From the NCBI GenBank assembly GCA_023453665.1, contig JAEXTA010000003.1:1-15230 (forward strand): DNA of 15,230 nucleotides, read 5' to 3'. The notes under the pieces were generated by a model that was not told the origin of the DNA, did no database searches, and worked only from the letters and a program-made list of their open reading frames with translations. The translations under genes and the position numbers were made by a program. Positions 1 through 8,436 of the stretch are shown piece after piece. The stretch is from Bacteroidota bacterium (lineage in GTDB: Bacteria > Bacteroidota > Ignavibacteria > Ignavibacteriales > Ignavibacteriaceae). Each line of letters opens with the position of its first letter. Positions within the stretch are counted from its first letter, which is position 1.

Positions 1-2274
1 CTTCTGCTGTGATATATCAATAAGCAGACCCGTAACACCTTCGGGTTTGTTGAAATGTTCCCCGAACGATGCTTTGTAAACCAGTAGTGGTATTTTTATA
101 CCATTCTTTTTAGTTACATACGTTTCATAAACAAACTTGCTGTGACTTTTATAAAGTAGTTCATCATACTTTTTAGCGAGTAATGCGGGTTCACCACCGG
201 GATATTCATTCACTGTTTTTCCAAGTACTGACTCCCTGTCGACTTCAAAAAATTCTTCGAATGCTTTGTTTACTTCAGTGTATTTACCTTCGATATCCTT
301 AACAAAAATCGGGTTAGGGATTGTATCAATTAATGTTTTTAAGAATATATTTTGTTTTTTTATCTGTCCTGTTCTTTCCTCAACAAGTTCTTCTAACCTG
401 GATTGATAAATCTTCAATTCATTTTCTGCAATTATCCGTTCGGTTATATCTTCTTTAACTGCAATAAAGTTTATGATCTCTCCGTTTTCATCAACTACAG
501 GAGAAATGTTTGCGTATTCCCAGAATAGTTTTCCGTCTTTTCTTTTGTTTTGAAATAATCCTGACCATTCTTTGCCGCTATTTATTGTATCCCATAGATT
601 CTTGTAAAAGTCACTTGTTTGTCCCCCGCTTTTTAAAATGCGCGGGTTCTGCCCTACTGCTTCATCAAAAGTATATCCTGTAACTCTTGAAAACTTAGGA
701 TTAACGTACTCAATATTTCCTGTTCTATCTGTTATTACGATTGATACCTGGCTCTGTTCTACAGCCTGTGATAATTTTTTAATCCGTAATTGCTGCTCAA
801 TACTTTTAGTCAGATCGAAAGCCGTACCGATTATTCCAATAATTTCACCGTGTGTATTGTACTGAGGTTTGGATGACCATTTATAGTAATGATCACCGGC
901 ATGAATAATTTTGTATATCGCTTTACCTTCCAGCCCGAGACGTACACACTCATTAATTTCGGTCAGGTTACCAAAATCCTTAAATACAGACTTGCCGAGG
1001 AAGGAACTCTGTTCAAAACCCATTTCTTTTAGTGGCCTGCCTTCAGCAAATGTTATTGTACCATTACAATCAACTGAAAATAATATGGCATCTGCATTAT
1101 CAATTATTGTTCTGAATCTTTCTTCGCTTCTTCTGATTATATCTTCATTTTTTTTCTGAACCGTAATATCAGTTACAAAACAAAGCAGCGTTTCCTGATT
1201 TGAAACCAGGACTGTATTAACCATAACATTTATTATATCGCCTGATTTAGTATGTAGTTTTGATTCGAACCTGTCCCGGCCATTTTCAATAATTTTTTTA
1301 ACGTGGACTTTAACCTGATCAATTGTTTCAGATGCTTCCAGATCTGAAATACTTTTTGTCAAAAATTCTGCTTTAGAATACCCAAGCATTTCACAGGCTG
1401 AATCATTCACTTCGGTTATTTTTCCATCAAGGTTTAGTGCAAAGAACGCATCACCAATGGTGCGGATAAGCGTCTTATACCTTTCTTCACGTTTTAATAA
1501 CGCCTCTTCGTTCCTCTTTCTTTGTGTTATGTCATAGATTATAGAATACAACAATGTTCTGCCGCCGAATATAACAGGGCTGCTGTAAACCTCTACGTCT
1601 CTTATTTCACCTGATGCCAATTTATGTTTGAAATAAAAATGATTCCTCTCACCATTTAGTATTTTTTGTATATCACCAAGAATTTCATCAGACTGTTTAA
1701 TGTTGATCTGATTGATGTTCATTGAACGAAATTGTTTAAGGGTATAACCATAAAACAGTTCGGCAGATTTATTAGCTTCTCGTATTTCTCCTGTAGAAGG
1801 ATCAATAAGAATCATTACAGCTTTATTACCGTTAAAAAGCGCGAATGATCTGCTTTCACTTTCATCAATATCTTTTTTGATTTTGTGTTTATAGAGATTG
1901 ATTTCTATTGATGCCAGTAGTTTTACAGGATTTACAGGAACACTTAAAATGTCGTAATTGTCATCTGAATTTTTTGAAGTTGTTAATCCGGTGTTAATAT
2001 CACTGATCACTATTGAGGGAATATTAATTTCATTACGCAGGTATTTATAAAGCTGCATTCCCTGAATTGTATTCAGAATTGATAAGTTCATAATGACCAG
2101 GTGAGGCAAGTCATTTTTGACTATATGAATGGAATCATCTGTGAGAAGATTCAGCAGACTTAAATCATACTCAGATCCATCCAGAGATTCTTTAACAGCG
2201 GAAATATTAGCAGGAGAATTTTCTATCAGAAGAATCTTTTTTAATACAGAACTTGTCCTGTCCTTAGAATCCAT
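1..2274 (-). CDS. Multi-PAS sensor protein with a degenerate N-terminal receiver domain (3' end outside window)
   Basis: An open frame of 758 codons runs from the ATG at 2274 to the window edge without a stop; the C-terminus is missing. Residues 10-125 look like a response-regulator receiver (beta1 'LLIENSP', beta3 'PHLVIMNLS', beta5 'SVPVNP'), but the phospho-acceptor Asp is Asn63 and the conserved Lys of 'KP' is Val. Five PAS domains follow at about 141-246, 263-370, 384-490, 501-612 and 643-758. Each ends in a typical 'DIT/DLT/DIS' strand, for example 'YDITQRKRNE' and 'KEDITERII'. A coiled-coil linker with 'LEELVEERT' lies between PAS4 and PAS5. Such proteins usually end in HisKA plus HATPase domains, so a soluble sensor histidine kinase is likely, but no catalytic domain is visible and a GGDEF or other output is possible. 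The start is supported by an in-frame stop at 2332-2334 with no other ATG between. No clear Shine-Dalgarno or promoter was found upstream. Confidence 0.88.
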   Translation of the reverse strand, partial: MDSKDRTSSVLKKILLIENSPANISAVKESLDGSEYDLSLLNLLTDDSIHIVKNDLPHLVIMNLSILNTIQGMQLYKYLRNEINIPSIVISDINTGLTTSKNSDDNYDILSVPVNPVKLLASIEINLYKHKIKKDIDESESRSFALFNGNKAVMILIDPSTGEIREANKSAELFYGYTLKQFRSMNINQINIKQSDEILGDIQKILNGERNHFYFKHKLASGEIRDVEVYSSPVIFGGRTLLYSIIYDITQRKRNEEALLKREERYKTLIRTIGDAFFALNLDGKITEVNDSACEMLGYSKAEFLTKSISDLEASETIDQVKVHVKKIIENGRDRFESKLHTKSGDIINVMVNTVLVSNQETLLCFVTDITVQKKNEDIIRRSEERFRTIIDNADAILFSVDCNGTITFAEGRPLKEMGFEQSSFLGKSVFKDFGNLTEINECVRLGLEGKAIYKIIHAGDHYYKWSSKPQYNTHGEIIGIIGTAFDLTKSIEQQLRIKKLSQAVEQSQVSIVITDRTGNIEYVNPKFSRVTGYTFDEAVGQNPRILKSGGQTSDFYKNLWDTINSGKEWSGLFQNKRKDGKLFWEYANISPVVDENGEIINFIAVKEDITERIIAENELKIYQSRLEELVEERTGQIKKQNIFLKTLIDTIPNPIFVKDIEGKYTEVNKAFEEFFEVDRESVLGKTVNEYPGGEPALLAKKYDELLYKSHSKFVYETYVTKKNGIKIPLLVYKASFGEHFNKPEGVTGLLIDISQQK

Positions 2275-2503
2275 AGCGAAATACCCCGGGCGACAAAAAA
2301 TGACCTCAACACAGTTTATTTTATTTAATTGTTAAGTGATGATTAAACGATTGTGGAACCGGAAATTCACCACACACTCAACCACCTTATTATCGTAAAA
2401 AAGTCGCCAAATGTTAAATTAAAATAATATTTAAACACGATTCATGTGAAATGAAAATTTGGAAATCGATTGCACGGCACAAAGTATTGATCATAGTAAC
2501 TTT

Positions 2504-2533
2504 AAAAAAAAGGCTGATACAATGATCAGCCTT
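2504..2533 (-). terminator. Rho-independent terminator downstream of bacterioferritin gene
   Basis: On the minus strand a perfect 9-bp stem AAGGCTGAT/ATCAGCCTT with a 6-nt loop is followed directly by a T-run. It begins 23 bases after the bfr stop codon and should end that transcript before the PAS sensor gene. Confidence 0.85.
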
Positions 2534-2556
2534 AAATATTGCCGGTAATATCCGGT

Positions 2557-3054
2557 TTATTCCGTCGGTCTTCCCGCAGATATATTTTTGCTTCTTTCAA
2601 TTGATTGAAGGGCAAGATAACCGTCGCCGAATTTTGCAAGATTATCCTGTTCGGTATCATATTGATCGAAGTGTCTTTCTTCGTCCATAACCAGGGCTTC
2701 AAAAATTTGTTTGGTTGCTGAGTCAGCATTTTTTGAACATTCATTTGCCCAGAGATTGTAATCGCGTGCACTTTCATTTTCCATATTAGCAGCAGTTTCA
2801 AGCATTTTCTTTACGTCTTTAACGTTCTTTACTTCTCCGCCGACTTTCATAACAACTTCGCCTTTTAGGAATAAAATTCTTTCTGCTAATTTTTCAACGT
2901 GAAGCATTTCTTCAATTGCGGTTTTCTTAAAAAGTCCGGCAAGCAGGTCGAGTCCCTGGTCATCACATAAAAAATGAAATAACATATACTGATGAACAGC
3001 AAGAAGTTCATCTGCAACAGCTTTGTTTAATAGTTCGATACTTTTTTCGTGCAT
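2557..3054 (-). CDS. bfr: Bacterioferritin (haem-binding ferritin-like iron storage protein)
   Basis: The 165-residue product is a four-helix ferritin-like protein close to the usual bacterioferritin length (about 158). It would oxidise Fe(II) at a di-iron centre and store iron in a cytoplasmic 24-mer. All ferroxidase ligands can be placed with a constant offset of two from E. coli Bfr: E16, E49, H52, E92, E125 and H128, in 'EEMLHVEKLAERI' and 'DEERHFDQ'. Met50 falls at the position of the haem-ligating Met52 of Bfr, so haem binding between subunits is plausible. The frame is open further upstream (to 3120), but the ATG at 3054 is preferred because AAGGAG lies 7 bases before it and the family begins at this point. 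The gene has its own terminator, and a candidate promoter sits just behind the aldo/keto reductase gene, so it is probably monocistronic. No Fur-like box was identified. Confidence 0.93.
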   Translation of the reverse strand: MHEKSIELLNKAVADELLAVHQYMLFHFLCDDQGLDLLAGLFKKTAIEEMLHVEKLAERILFLKGEVVMKVGGEVKNVKDVKKMLETAANMENESARDYNLWANECSKNADSATKQIFEALVMDEERHFDQYDTEQDNLAKFGDGYLALQSIERSKNISAGRPTE

Positions 3055-3061
3055 GGTTTTT

Positions 3062-3067
3062 CTCCTT
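3062..3067 (-). promoter_or_regulatory. Ribosome binding site that sets the bfr start
   Basis: AAGGAG on the minus strand lies 7 bases before the ATG at 3054. It favours the 165-residue product over the 187-residue open frame starting at 3120. Confidence 0.85.
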
Positions 3068-3108
3068 ATAATAAAATCGGATTTACTTAATCCAAAAAAT
3101 TGTCTGTT

Positions 3109-3144
3109 CAAATATACCAAATCATGTAAACAGAGTATAAACCA
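3109..3144 (-). promoter_or_regulatory. Candidate promoter of bfr (TATATTTG -7 element)
   Basis: The minus strand carries TATATTTG (3109-3116), an exact match to the Bacteroidetes TAnnTTTG -7 element. A partial -33 match, TTTA, lies 21 bases upstream. There is no TTGACA-like -35 at 17 bp, unlike the two better promoters in this window. Transcription would begin near 3102, giving a leader of roughly 50 nt. Confidence 0.45.
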
Positions 3145-3153
3145 TTTTATTCT

Positions 3154-4152
3154 TCACGAACTTTTATTTATGATTTCATCAATTAACTTAAGTTCATCAT
3201 CAGAAAATTCGATGTTATTTAGTGAATTATACGCATCATCAATCTGCTCAACTTTACTTGCACCAATTAAAGCAGAAGTAACAACCGGATTTTTTAACAC
3301 CCATGCAATAGCCATTTGTGCAAGTGACTGCCCGCGTTTTTTAGCAATGTCATTTAGCTTTTTTATTTTTGAAAGCACTTCATTTGTTATCGATTCTTTT
3401 TTCAAAAATGTACCTTGCTTCCCGGCTCTTGAATCTGAAGGAATTCCATTAAGATATTTATCTGTCAGCAACCCTTGTTCAAGCGGTGAAAAAACGATGC
3501 AGCCGATGCCTTTATCAGAAAGCACATTGGTTAATCCGTTCTCAATCCATCTATCCATCATACTATATCTTGGCTGATGAATTAAACAAGGTGTTCCAAG
3601 TTTTTCCAGAATCTCCACAGCTTTTAATGTTTGTTCTGCATTGTATTGGGAGATTCCAACATAAATCGCTTTGCCGCTTCTTACAATCTGATCAAGCGCA
3701 CCCATTGTTTCTTCAACAGGGGTTTTTAAATCAGGACGGTGATGATAAAAGATGTCAACGTAATCAAGTCCCATTCGTTTTAAACTCTGATCGAGACTTG
3801 CAATGAGATATTTTCTTGAACCAAGATTACCATAAGGTCCGGGCCACATATCCCATCCTGCTTTAGTTGAGATGATCAGTTCATCGCGGTAAGATTTAAA
3901 ATCTTTTTTCAGTATTTGTCCGAATGTTTCTTCTGCTGATCCGGGAGGAGGACCATAATTATTTGCTAAATCAAAATGTGTAATACCAAGATCGAATGCG
4001 CGGCGAAGCATCTTTCTGCTGTTTTCAATTGTATCAACAACACCGAAGTTATGCCATAACCCAAGTGAAATTTTAGGGAGTCTTATTCCGCTTCTACCGC
4101 AGCGAACATATTTTATTTTTTGATAGCGGGATGGGTCAGGCTGGTAATTCAT
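3154..4152 (-). CDS. gpr: Aldo/keto reductase, YghZ/Gpr (L-glyceraldehyde 3-phosphate reductase) type
   Basis: The 332-residue protein matches the AKR14/YghZ subgroup closely along its length (E. coli YghZ is about 346 residues). It is a cytoplasmic (beta/alpha)8 NADPH-dependent reductase; the E. coli enzyme reduces L-glyceraldehyde 3-phosphate and detoxifies methylglyoxal. Subgroup hallmarks are 'RCGRSGIRLPKISLGLWHNF' (residues 17-36), 'FDLANNYGPPPGSAE' (60-74), 'STKAGWDMWPGPYG' (95-108) and 'YVDIFYHHRPD' (131-141). The catalytic tetrad can be assigned as D61, Y66, K97 and H137 or H138. A cofactor-binding segment 'ALIGASKVEQ' lies near the C-terminus. The ATG at 4152 has GGAG five bases upstream. 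The gene stands alone between a divergent barrel gene and bfr, so the physiological substrate cannot be read from context; members of this group have also been described as potassium-channel beta-subunit homologues. Confidence 0.92.
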   Translation of the reverse strand: MNYQPDPSRYQKIKYVRCGRSGIRLPKISLGLWHNFGVVDTIENSRKMLRRAFDLGITHFDLANNYGPPPGSAEETFGQILKKDFKSYRDELIISTKAGWDMWPGPYGNLGSRKYLIASLDQSLKRMGLDYVDIFYHHRPDLKTPVEETMGALDQIVRSGKAIYVGISQYNAEQTLKAVEILEKLGTPCLIHQPRYSMMDRWIENGLTNVLSDKGIGCIVFSPLEQGLLTDKYLNGIPSDSRAGKQGTFLKKESITNEVLSKIKKLNDIAKKRGQSLAQMAIAWVLKNPVVTSALIGASKVEQIDDAYNSLNNIEFSDDELKLIDEIINKSS

Positions 4153-4473
4153 ATTAACTCCGTATTATTTTTTGTCAGTTTTTTTTTGACTGCAATATAA
4201 TTTGCTACGCTATAATTAAACAGCTTCATGTATTACAACTCGCAATAATTTAGGACTATCAATTAAATAAGGAAAAATTTTTACTGCAAAATAATATTAT
4301 TAAGTAATTTCATTTGAGAAAAATTGGTTCTAACTTTCATTCGGAATTAATAAAAATTCAAATAGGCAGCAGTTCGGGTACTTAAACTATAATCAAAATA
4401 AAGATATGATTATTTATAAGGCAGGTCACTTAAACAAAAATTCATTCCATCACAAAAATCAGACGGGGCTTCA
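4153..4473. other. Divergent intergenic region (about 320 bp), AT-rich
   Basis: This lies between the divergently transcribed aldo/keto reductase and the plus-strand barrel gene. It should hold both promoters, but none is convincing. Plus-strand candidates are TTGACT (4186-4191) with TATAAT (4211-4216) at a long 19-bp spacing, and an isolated TATAAT at 4388-4393, 81 bases before the next ATG. The minus strand shows a weak TTGTAA-N18-TATAGC. A 12-bp AT-only palindrome at 4290-4301 is probably chance. No RNA gene or coding stretch was recognised. Confidence 0.5.
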
Positions 4474-5583
4474 ATGAAAACAATAGCAATCCTACTTTTC
4501 CCATTTTTATTATTTGCTCAGCAAAACTATCCTGACAATCTCGTACTCGTAAACGGGAAATCTTTTCCCTGTATTGTGACAAATATTACAGATGAAAAAA
4601 TTGAGATCATCTATATGAATAACACTCCTGAAAAAACAATACTCAAAGCTGTTAACCTTGTAACTGTTGATAAACTTGGAGAAGTCTATTCAACTGAAAA
4701 AGGATTTAGTTACGAAACAAATTATCTAAATGATTTTTTTGAAAAACGAATTGAAGAGTTTAATAAGCAGAAAGAAATAGCTGCCGAGTTAGAGAGAATC
4801 TCAACAGAAAAAGCAGTGAATGAAGAAAAAAGTGAAAATGGAGAGAAAAGGATTTGCAGAGAAAACGAAACCGAGTATATCATAAACGGAAAAGAGGGAA
4901 TTAATAAATGGTCATTCGGAGTTTTGTTAATACCTTATTATTCGAGTAGAGTGTATTTGTTTAGTAATTCAAGTTTGTCAGATCCCGATGTTTACTTTTA
5001 CACTGAAAATGAAATTAATTTGGAGGGACAACTTGCATACTCCTTATTATCTGAGGTTAGCCTAACACTTGATTTTTCATACACAAGCACAAAAAATGAA
5101 ACACGATACGAAGAACATTTAAATTATAATAATAATCAATCTCATTCAGGAAGTATTGATAAATATGGATTATCGTTATTGGATTTTAGTCTCGGTTTAA
5201 AATACTATTTCAGAAATATCATTCCGCGAAGAGTAACAATCTATGCAATTGCAGGAATAGGTAAACAATTAGCATTCGCAGAAAACAAATATGAACCATT
5301 ATATCCGTCACCATACCCCATCACTTCAATAGTACAAGAGAATGATGAAGAATATACTGAGGATTTAAATTCTCCCTGGCATTTCAATCTCGGATTCGGG
5401 GCTGAGTATTATTTTAATGAATCGTTATCGTTAGTATCAAATGTCAGATTCCTTTATTCAGCAACAAGTGCAAAGTACAACAGGTATTATAAAACAGAAT
5501 TTGAAACTCGTACTACTACTCGTGAACGTAAAGAATCTTATGTCAATACACGATTTGGGTTAGGATTAAATTTTTACTTTTAG
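4474..5583 (+). CDS. Outer-membrane beta-barrel protein with N-terminal periplasmic domain, function unknown
   Basis: This is the only plus-strand gene. The 369-residue product begins with a signal peptide (MKTIAILLFPFLLFA, cleavage near residue 15-16). Residues 17-75 form a small beta-rich domain ('LVLVNGKSFPCIVTNI', 'NLVTVDKLG') of a type often found in Bacteroidota exported proteins that describe a regulated 'NGK/NGD' strand. A charged, Glu/Lys-rich probable coiled coil spans about 89-125. From about 145 to the end there are alternating amphipathic strands with aromatic girdles, ending in 'FGLGLNFYF', whose terminal Phe is the classic signal for outer-membrane barrel insertion. The barrel of about 225 residues suggests 8-10 strands. 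GGGG lies six bases before the ATG. No enzyme motif is visible and no function is proposed. Nothing links it to its minus-strand neighbours. Confidence 0.85.
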   Translation: MKTIAILLFPFLLFAQQNYPDNLVLVNGKSFPCIVTNITDEKIEIIYMNNTPEKTILKAVNLVTVDKLGEVYSTEKGFSYETNYLNDFFEKRIEEFNKQKEIAAELERISTEKAVNEEKSENGEKRICRENETEYIINGKEGINKWSFGVLLIPYYSSRVYLFSNSSLSDPDVYFYTENEINLEGQLAYSLLSEVSLTLDFSYTSTKNETRYEEHLNYNNNQSHSGSIDKYGLSLLDFSLGLKYYFRNIIPRRVTIYAIAGIGKQLAFAENKYEPLYPSPYPITSIVQENDEEYTEDLNSPWHFNLGFGAEYYFNESLSLVSNVRFLYSATSAKYNRYYKTEFETRTTTRERKESYVNTRFGLGLNFYF

Positions 5584-5736
5584 TCTAATGTAATATTCAT
5601 CGTATCAAATTTGCTTTAGGCGATGGTCAGGATTTATAAAGTTTTTTATTGCTGAACTATCATTATAAAAGGAGCCATTGCCAAAACCCTTTTTCAAATT
5701 TTACTAATAAAGTATTTTTTTGATTTTGAATTTTTA

Positions 5737-6924
5737 TTAATTCTGATCACTTTGTTCTGATTTATACTTGCGTTTCTTACTTCCTTCATAACTATCGATT
5801 TGAAGCAGTACGCCTTCAAGTTTACCATTGATTAAGGGAATTCTTCTTGATGTCCTGAGACCAATAGATTTTCTTAATGAAGGATCACCGGTATAAATAA
5901 AAGCTGTGGTGCCTTTGCATTTTGTTTTCAGAAAATCACCGAACTCTTTGTACAACAATTGAACTTCCTCTTTTTCGCCAAGACGAATACCATACGGTGG
6001 ATTGACAATTAGGGTTCCGTCTTCAAAATTATTTATATGCTGAAAAGGCTGTCCAGATAGTTTTACTGTATCACCAAAAGGTAGACGAGATAAATTCTCT
6101 TCTGCCACTTTAATCACTCTTTGGGATTTATCACTTCCTTGAATTAATCCAATTGGTAACGGACGAATATTTTTGTCAGCATCTTTTTTAATTTTTTCCC
6201 AATCACTAAAACTAAAATCAGGGAGATTTGAAAAACCGAATTTTGTTCTTAAATACTGAGCAGGTATCCTGCAATAATGCATTAATGCTTCACACAAAAT
6301 AGTTCCTGAGCCGCACATCGGGTCCCAAAGATTATTTTCACCATCCCATTTACTTATCCTTATTATTGCCGCTGCAAGAGTTTCCTGCATCGGTGCATCA
6401 CCGGCAAGAAGTCTGTACCCCCTTTTGTGTAGTGATTCTCCCGAAGTATCAAGACTTAAGACAGCATCATCTTTTTCAATATGAAGATTGAAACGAACAT
6501 CCGGATTTACGGTATCAACATCAGGACGTTTGCCGTACTTATCGCGAAAGAAATCCGCAATTACATCTTTCAAACATTGTGATGCGTAAAGAGAATTTGT
6601 AATCGTACTTTTTGTAACTGTCGAGGTGATTGCAAATGTTTTTTCAACGGAACAGAAATCTTCCCAGTTAATTTTCTTTGCTGCTTTAATAAGTGCATTC
6701 GTATTCGGGCATTTGAATTTGATTAATGGTGCAAGTACCCTTGAAATAAGTCTTGATGTATAATTGATTCTATAAAGATTAACCAGATCAGATTTGAAAT
6801 ACACACCGCGGTAAGTTGTGACAATCTCTGACGCGCCTAATTCAGTCAATTCTTCCTTGCATAGTTCTTCCATCATTCCCGGAACCTGTGCAAAGTAGAG
6901 CTGGTTTTTCTGGTATTCGTACAT
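5737..6924 (-). CDS. rlmL: THUMP-domain class I SAM-dependent RNA methyltransferase (RlmL/YpsC family)
   Basis: The 395-residue protein has the layout of the COG0116 family, which makes N2-methylguanosine in 23S rRNA (G2445 in E. coli). Residues 5-55 form the N-terminal ferredoxin-like part ('FAQVPGMMEELCKEEL') and about 60-160 the THUMP RNA-binding domain. The methyltransferase domain follows, with the SAM-binding motif 'DPMCGSGT' at 201-208 and the catalytic 'NPPYG' at 308-312. 'HKRGYR' (166-171) is another family signature. The length fits the short form represented by Bacillus YpsC, not the E. coli RlmL-RlmK fusion. A Lys/Arg-rich tail (about 382-395) may add RNA affinity. It faces the plus-strand barrel gene tail to tail and lies after the tRNA-Asn terminator, so it needs its own promoter, which was not identified. 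The exact target base is inferred from the family. Confidence 0.9.
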   Translation of the reverse strand: MYEYQKNQLYFAQVPGMMEELCKEELTELGASEIVTTYRGVYFKSDLVNLYRINYTSRLISRVLAPLIKFKCPNTNALIKAAKKINWEDFCSVEKTFAITSTVTKSTITNSLYASQCLKDVIADFFRDKYGKRPDVDTVNPDVRFNLHIEKDDAVLSLDTSGESLHKRGYRLLAGDAPMQETLAAAIIRISKWDGENNLWDPMCGSGTILCEALMHYCRIPAQYLRTKFGFSNLPDFSFSDWEKIKKDADKNIRPLPIGLIQGSDKSQRVIKVAEENLSRLPFGDTVKLSGQPFQHINNFEDGTLIVNPPYGIRLGEKEEVQLLYKEFGDFLKTKCKGTTAFIYTGDPSLRKSIGLRTSRRIPLINGKLEGVLLQIDSYEGSKKRKYKSEQSDQN

Positions 6925-6950
6925 ATTGAATTCTTCAGAATAATTACTTT

Positions 6951-6985
6951 AAAAATAAAAAAGTCTCAGTAAATCTGAGACTTTT
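6951..6985 (-). terminator. Rho-independent terminator of tRNA-Asn
   Basis: A 12-bp stem AAAAAGTCTCAG/CTGAGACTTTTT with a 5-nt loop is followed on the minus strand by T-rich sequence (TTTATTTTT). It directly abuts the CCA end of the tRNA; the last A of CCA is the first base of the stem. Confidence 0.88.
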
Positions 6986-7060
6986 TGGCTCCGCGAGCAA
7001 GACTCGAACTTGCAACCCTTCGGTTAACAGCCGAATGCTCCACCATTGAGCTATCGCGGA
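6986..7060 (-). tRNA. tRNA-Asn (anticodon GTT)
   Basis: On the minus strand a full cloverleaf folds. The acceptor stem is TCCGCGA (7060-7054) with TCGCGGA (6996-6990), the discriminator is G (6989), and CCA is genome-encoded (6988-6986). The anticodon stem TTCGG/CCGAA encloses the loop CTGTTAA, with anticodon GTT at 7028-7026. The D-arm (TAGCTCAATGGTGGAGCA) and T-arm (TTCGAGTC) are standard. The G discriminator fits Asn identity. It has its own promoter and terminator and is transcribed singly. Confidence 0.97.
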
Positions 7061-7079
7061 ATTTCTGTTAAAAGGAGTT

Positions 7080-7110
7080 CAAACATAAGGAGTATGAGTA
7101 TTTTTGTCAA
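7080..7110 (-). promoter_or_regulatory. Promoter of tRNA-Asn, TTGACA-N17-TATGTTTG
   Basis: A perfect TTGACA (7110-7105) and TATGTTTG (7087-7080) are separated by 17 bp on the minus strand. The second element fits both a sigma70 -10 (TATGTT) and the Bacteroidetes TAnnTTTG. The tRNA begins 20 bases downstream, leaving room for a short 5' leader. Confidence 0.85.
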
Positions 7111-7130
7111 GAAATTTATACAGATATTTA

Positions 7131-7164
7131 AAATAAAAAAGGTATCCCGTAGTAGGATACCTTT
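7131..7164 (-). terminator. Rho-independent terminator of the 7185-8429 outer-membrane protein gene
   Basis: A perfect 10-bp stem AAAGGTATCC/GGATACCTTT with a 7-nt loop is followed by TTTATTTT on the minus strand. It starts about 20 bases after the stop codon of the outer-membrane protein gene and just before the tRNA-Asn promoter. Confidence 0.88.
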
Positions 7165-7184
7165 ATATAGCAATTTACTATCTA

Positions 7185-8429
7185 CTATGGAATAGCGTAG
7201 CTTGCTGACATATAAGCAAACGTAGGACCAAAATTGCCTATGTTGTTCAAACCTTGATGTAATACTTCTACATTGACAGTACCATCTAATGAGAAATTAC
7301 CAAACCTAAAACCAACACCTACAGTTGTTCCATATGGTTGAAAATTTGTTATTACATTTTCATCAACTCCAGGAGGGGTTAAACCATTGAAACTTTCAGT
7401 CGTTGCTTTATTTGTTGCTCCAAAATATCCTAATCTGCCAACAAACCAATCAGTCAATTTCCACTCCAAACCAAGGTTCCAAATTGGAAATGCAAAATTA
7501 GAATTTGAAATTTCTGGGGCGGGATCTACAGCGGGAGATGTTATGCTGGTCATTGCAAACCCAGGTCCTCCAGCCAATAAGAAATCACCAACTATATAAT
7601 TAATACCTATACCAGCAGTTATTGCCGTTACTGAATTTAGATCACCCGTAGTTGGTGGTGTGGAGGGAGTTGCATTAGCTGCGTTTTTGAAAGTTCCAGA
7701 TGCTGTTATAAAACCAACAGAAGGAACAAATGATAATTTCTGAGAGTATTTCCAAAATAGTCTTGCATTAACCCCAATAACTGTTTGAGAAACTTCGCTT
7801 TCTTCACCAGCATTTAATTTAAAGTTTGCACTTGGCATCATTAACGAAGCACCTAGGTCTAATTTTAGGCTATTTGTAAACTGAGCCAAAATACCTGCGT
7901 TAAAACCAATCTGACTTGCTGAACCTTCATAACCAGTGTTACCAGTTGCCGGTGTAAAATCATTTGTAGTTGAAGCATATGCTACACCTAACCCAACAGA
8001 TGATTTTCCAAAAGTCATTGTTCCCATCAGTTCAAAGTTATTATTTAGAGGAACAGCAGCTTGTTGCCCATAAAAACCATTCAATGTTGTAACTACACCA
8101 CCCGGATCGAGTCTGGAAATTGAAAATCCCCTAAAATCATTACGGGCTAATATCATCCCAAGTGTGAAATCTTTACCAACGCCAAAATTAGCAGATACAA
8201 ATTGTCCGGCGTTTCCACCGCCCTGAGCGCCTAAATCACCAAATAAGAAATTATCATATACCGCACCCCATGCCGGGTTAATAGTGGTAGAATAAGGATC
8301 GATAACATACGGGTTGTTACCCATACCCAGCAGTCTTGCGTAACCACCGGTTTTCTCAACGTTCTGTGCAAATCCTGAAGTGATTAAAAACAATACGATT
8401 GCAATTGAAGCAATGTATCTACGAATCAT
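7185..8429 (-). CDS. Outer-membrane beta-barrel protein, FadL/PorV-like style, function unassigned
   Basis: The 414-residue product has a signal peptide (about 1-21, '...LITSGFA' before 'QNVEK'). 'ARLLGMGNN' (31-39) and 'STTINPAWGAVYDN' (47-60) follow; an 'NPA' shortly after the signal peptide is seen in FadL/OmpP1- and PorV/PorQ-like barrels of the Bacteroidota. The rest is Gly/Asn/Thr/Ser-rich with alternating hydrophobic strands (for example 'SSVGLGVAYAST', 'AGIGINYIVGDFLLAGGPGF', 'GTTVGVGFRFGNFSLDG'), consistent with a barrel of about 14 strands. The C-terminus 'SASYAIP' lacks a terminal Phe. The ATG at 8429 has GGAGG four bases upstream. It has a strong predicted promoter, two 5'-UTR hairpins and its own terminator, so it is probably an abundant, separately controlled protein and not part of the upstream cytochrome operon, although it lies directly downstream of it. 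Transport of hydrophobic compounds or a role in secretion are both only possibilities. Confidence 0.82.
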   Translation of the reverse strand: MIRRYIASIAIVLFLITSGFAQNVEKTGGYARLLGMGNNPYVIDPYSTTINPAWGAVYDNFLFGDLGAQGGGNAGQFVSANFGVGKDFTLGMILARNDFRGFSISRLDPGGVVTTLNGFYGQQAAVPLNNNFELMGTMTFGKSSVGLGVAYASTTNDFTPATGNTGYEGSASQIGFNAGILAQFTNSLKLDLGASLMMPSANFKLNAGEESEVSQTVIGVNARLFWKYSQKLSFVPSVGFITASGTFKNAANATPSTPPTTGDLNSVTAITAGIGINYIVGDFLLAGGPGFAMTSITSPAVDPAPEISNSNFAFPIWNLGLEWKLTDWFVGRLGYFGATNKATTESFNGLTPPGVDENVITNFQPYGTTVGVGFRFGNFSLDGTVNVEVLHQGLNNIGNFGPTFAYMSASYAIP

Positions 8430-8436
8430 ATGACCT

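Noticed and set aside
638..1159. Plus-strand open frames opposite the PAS sensor gene
   Set aside because: Antisense to five recognisable PAS domains; no start signals or family features.
2532..2801. Minus-strand 89-residue frame inside bfr
   Set aside because: Out-of-frame overlap with a gene whose ferroxidase ligands are all in place; its end also runs into the terminator stem.
3023..3806. Plus-strand open frames opposite the aldo/keto reductase and bfr
   Set aside because: They lie antisense to well-supported conserved genes and their translations show no domain-like pattern.
5667..5693. Possible bidirectional terminator between the two convergent genes (AAAAGG ... CCTTTT)
   Set aside because: Only a 6-bp stem, mostly A-T, with a 15-base loop; too weak to call, and no better stem was found in 5584-5736.
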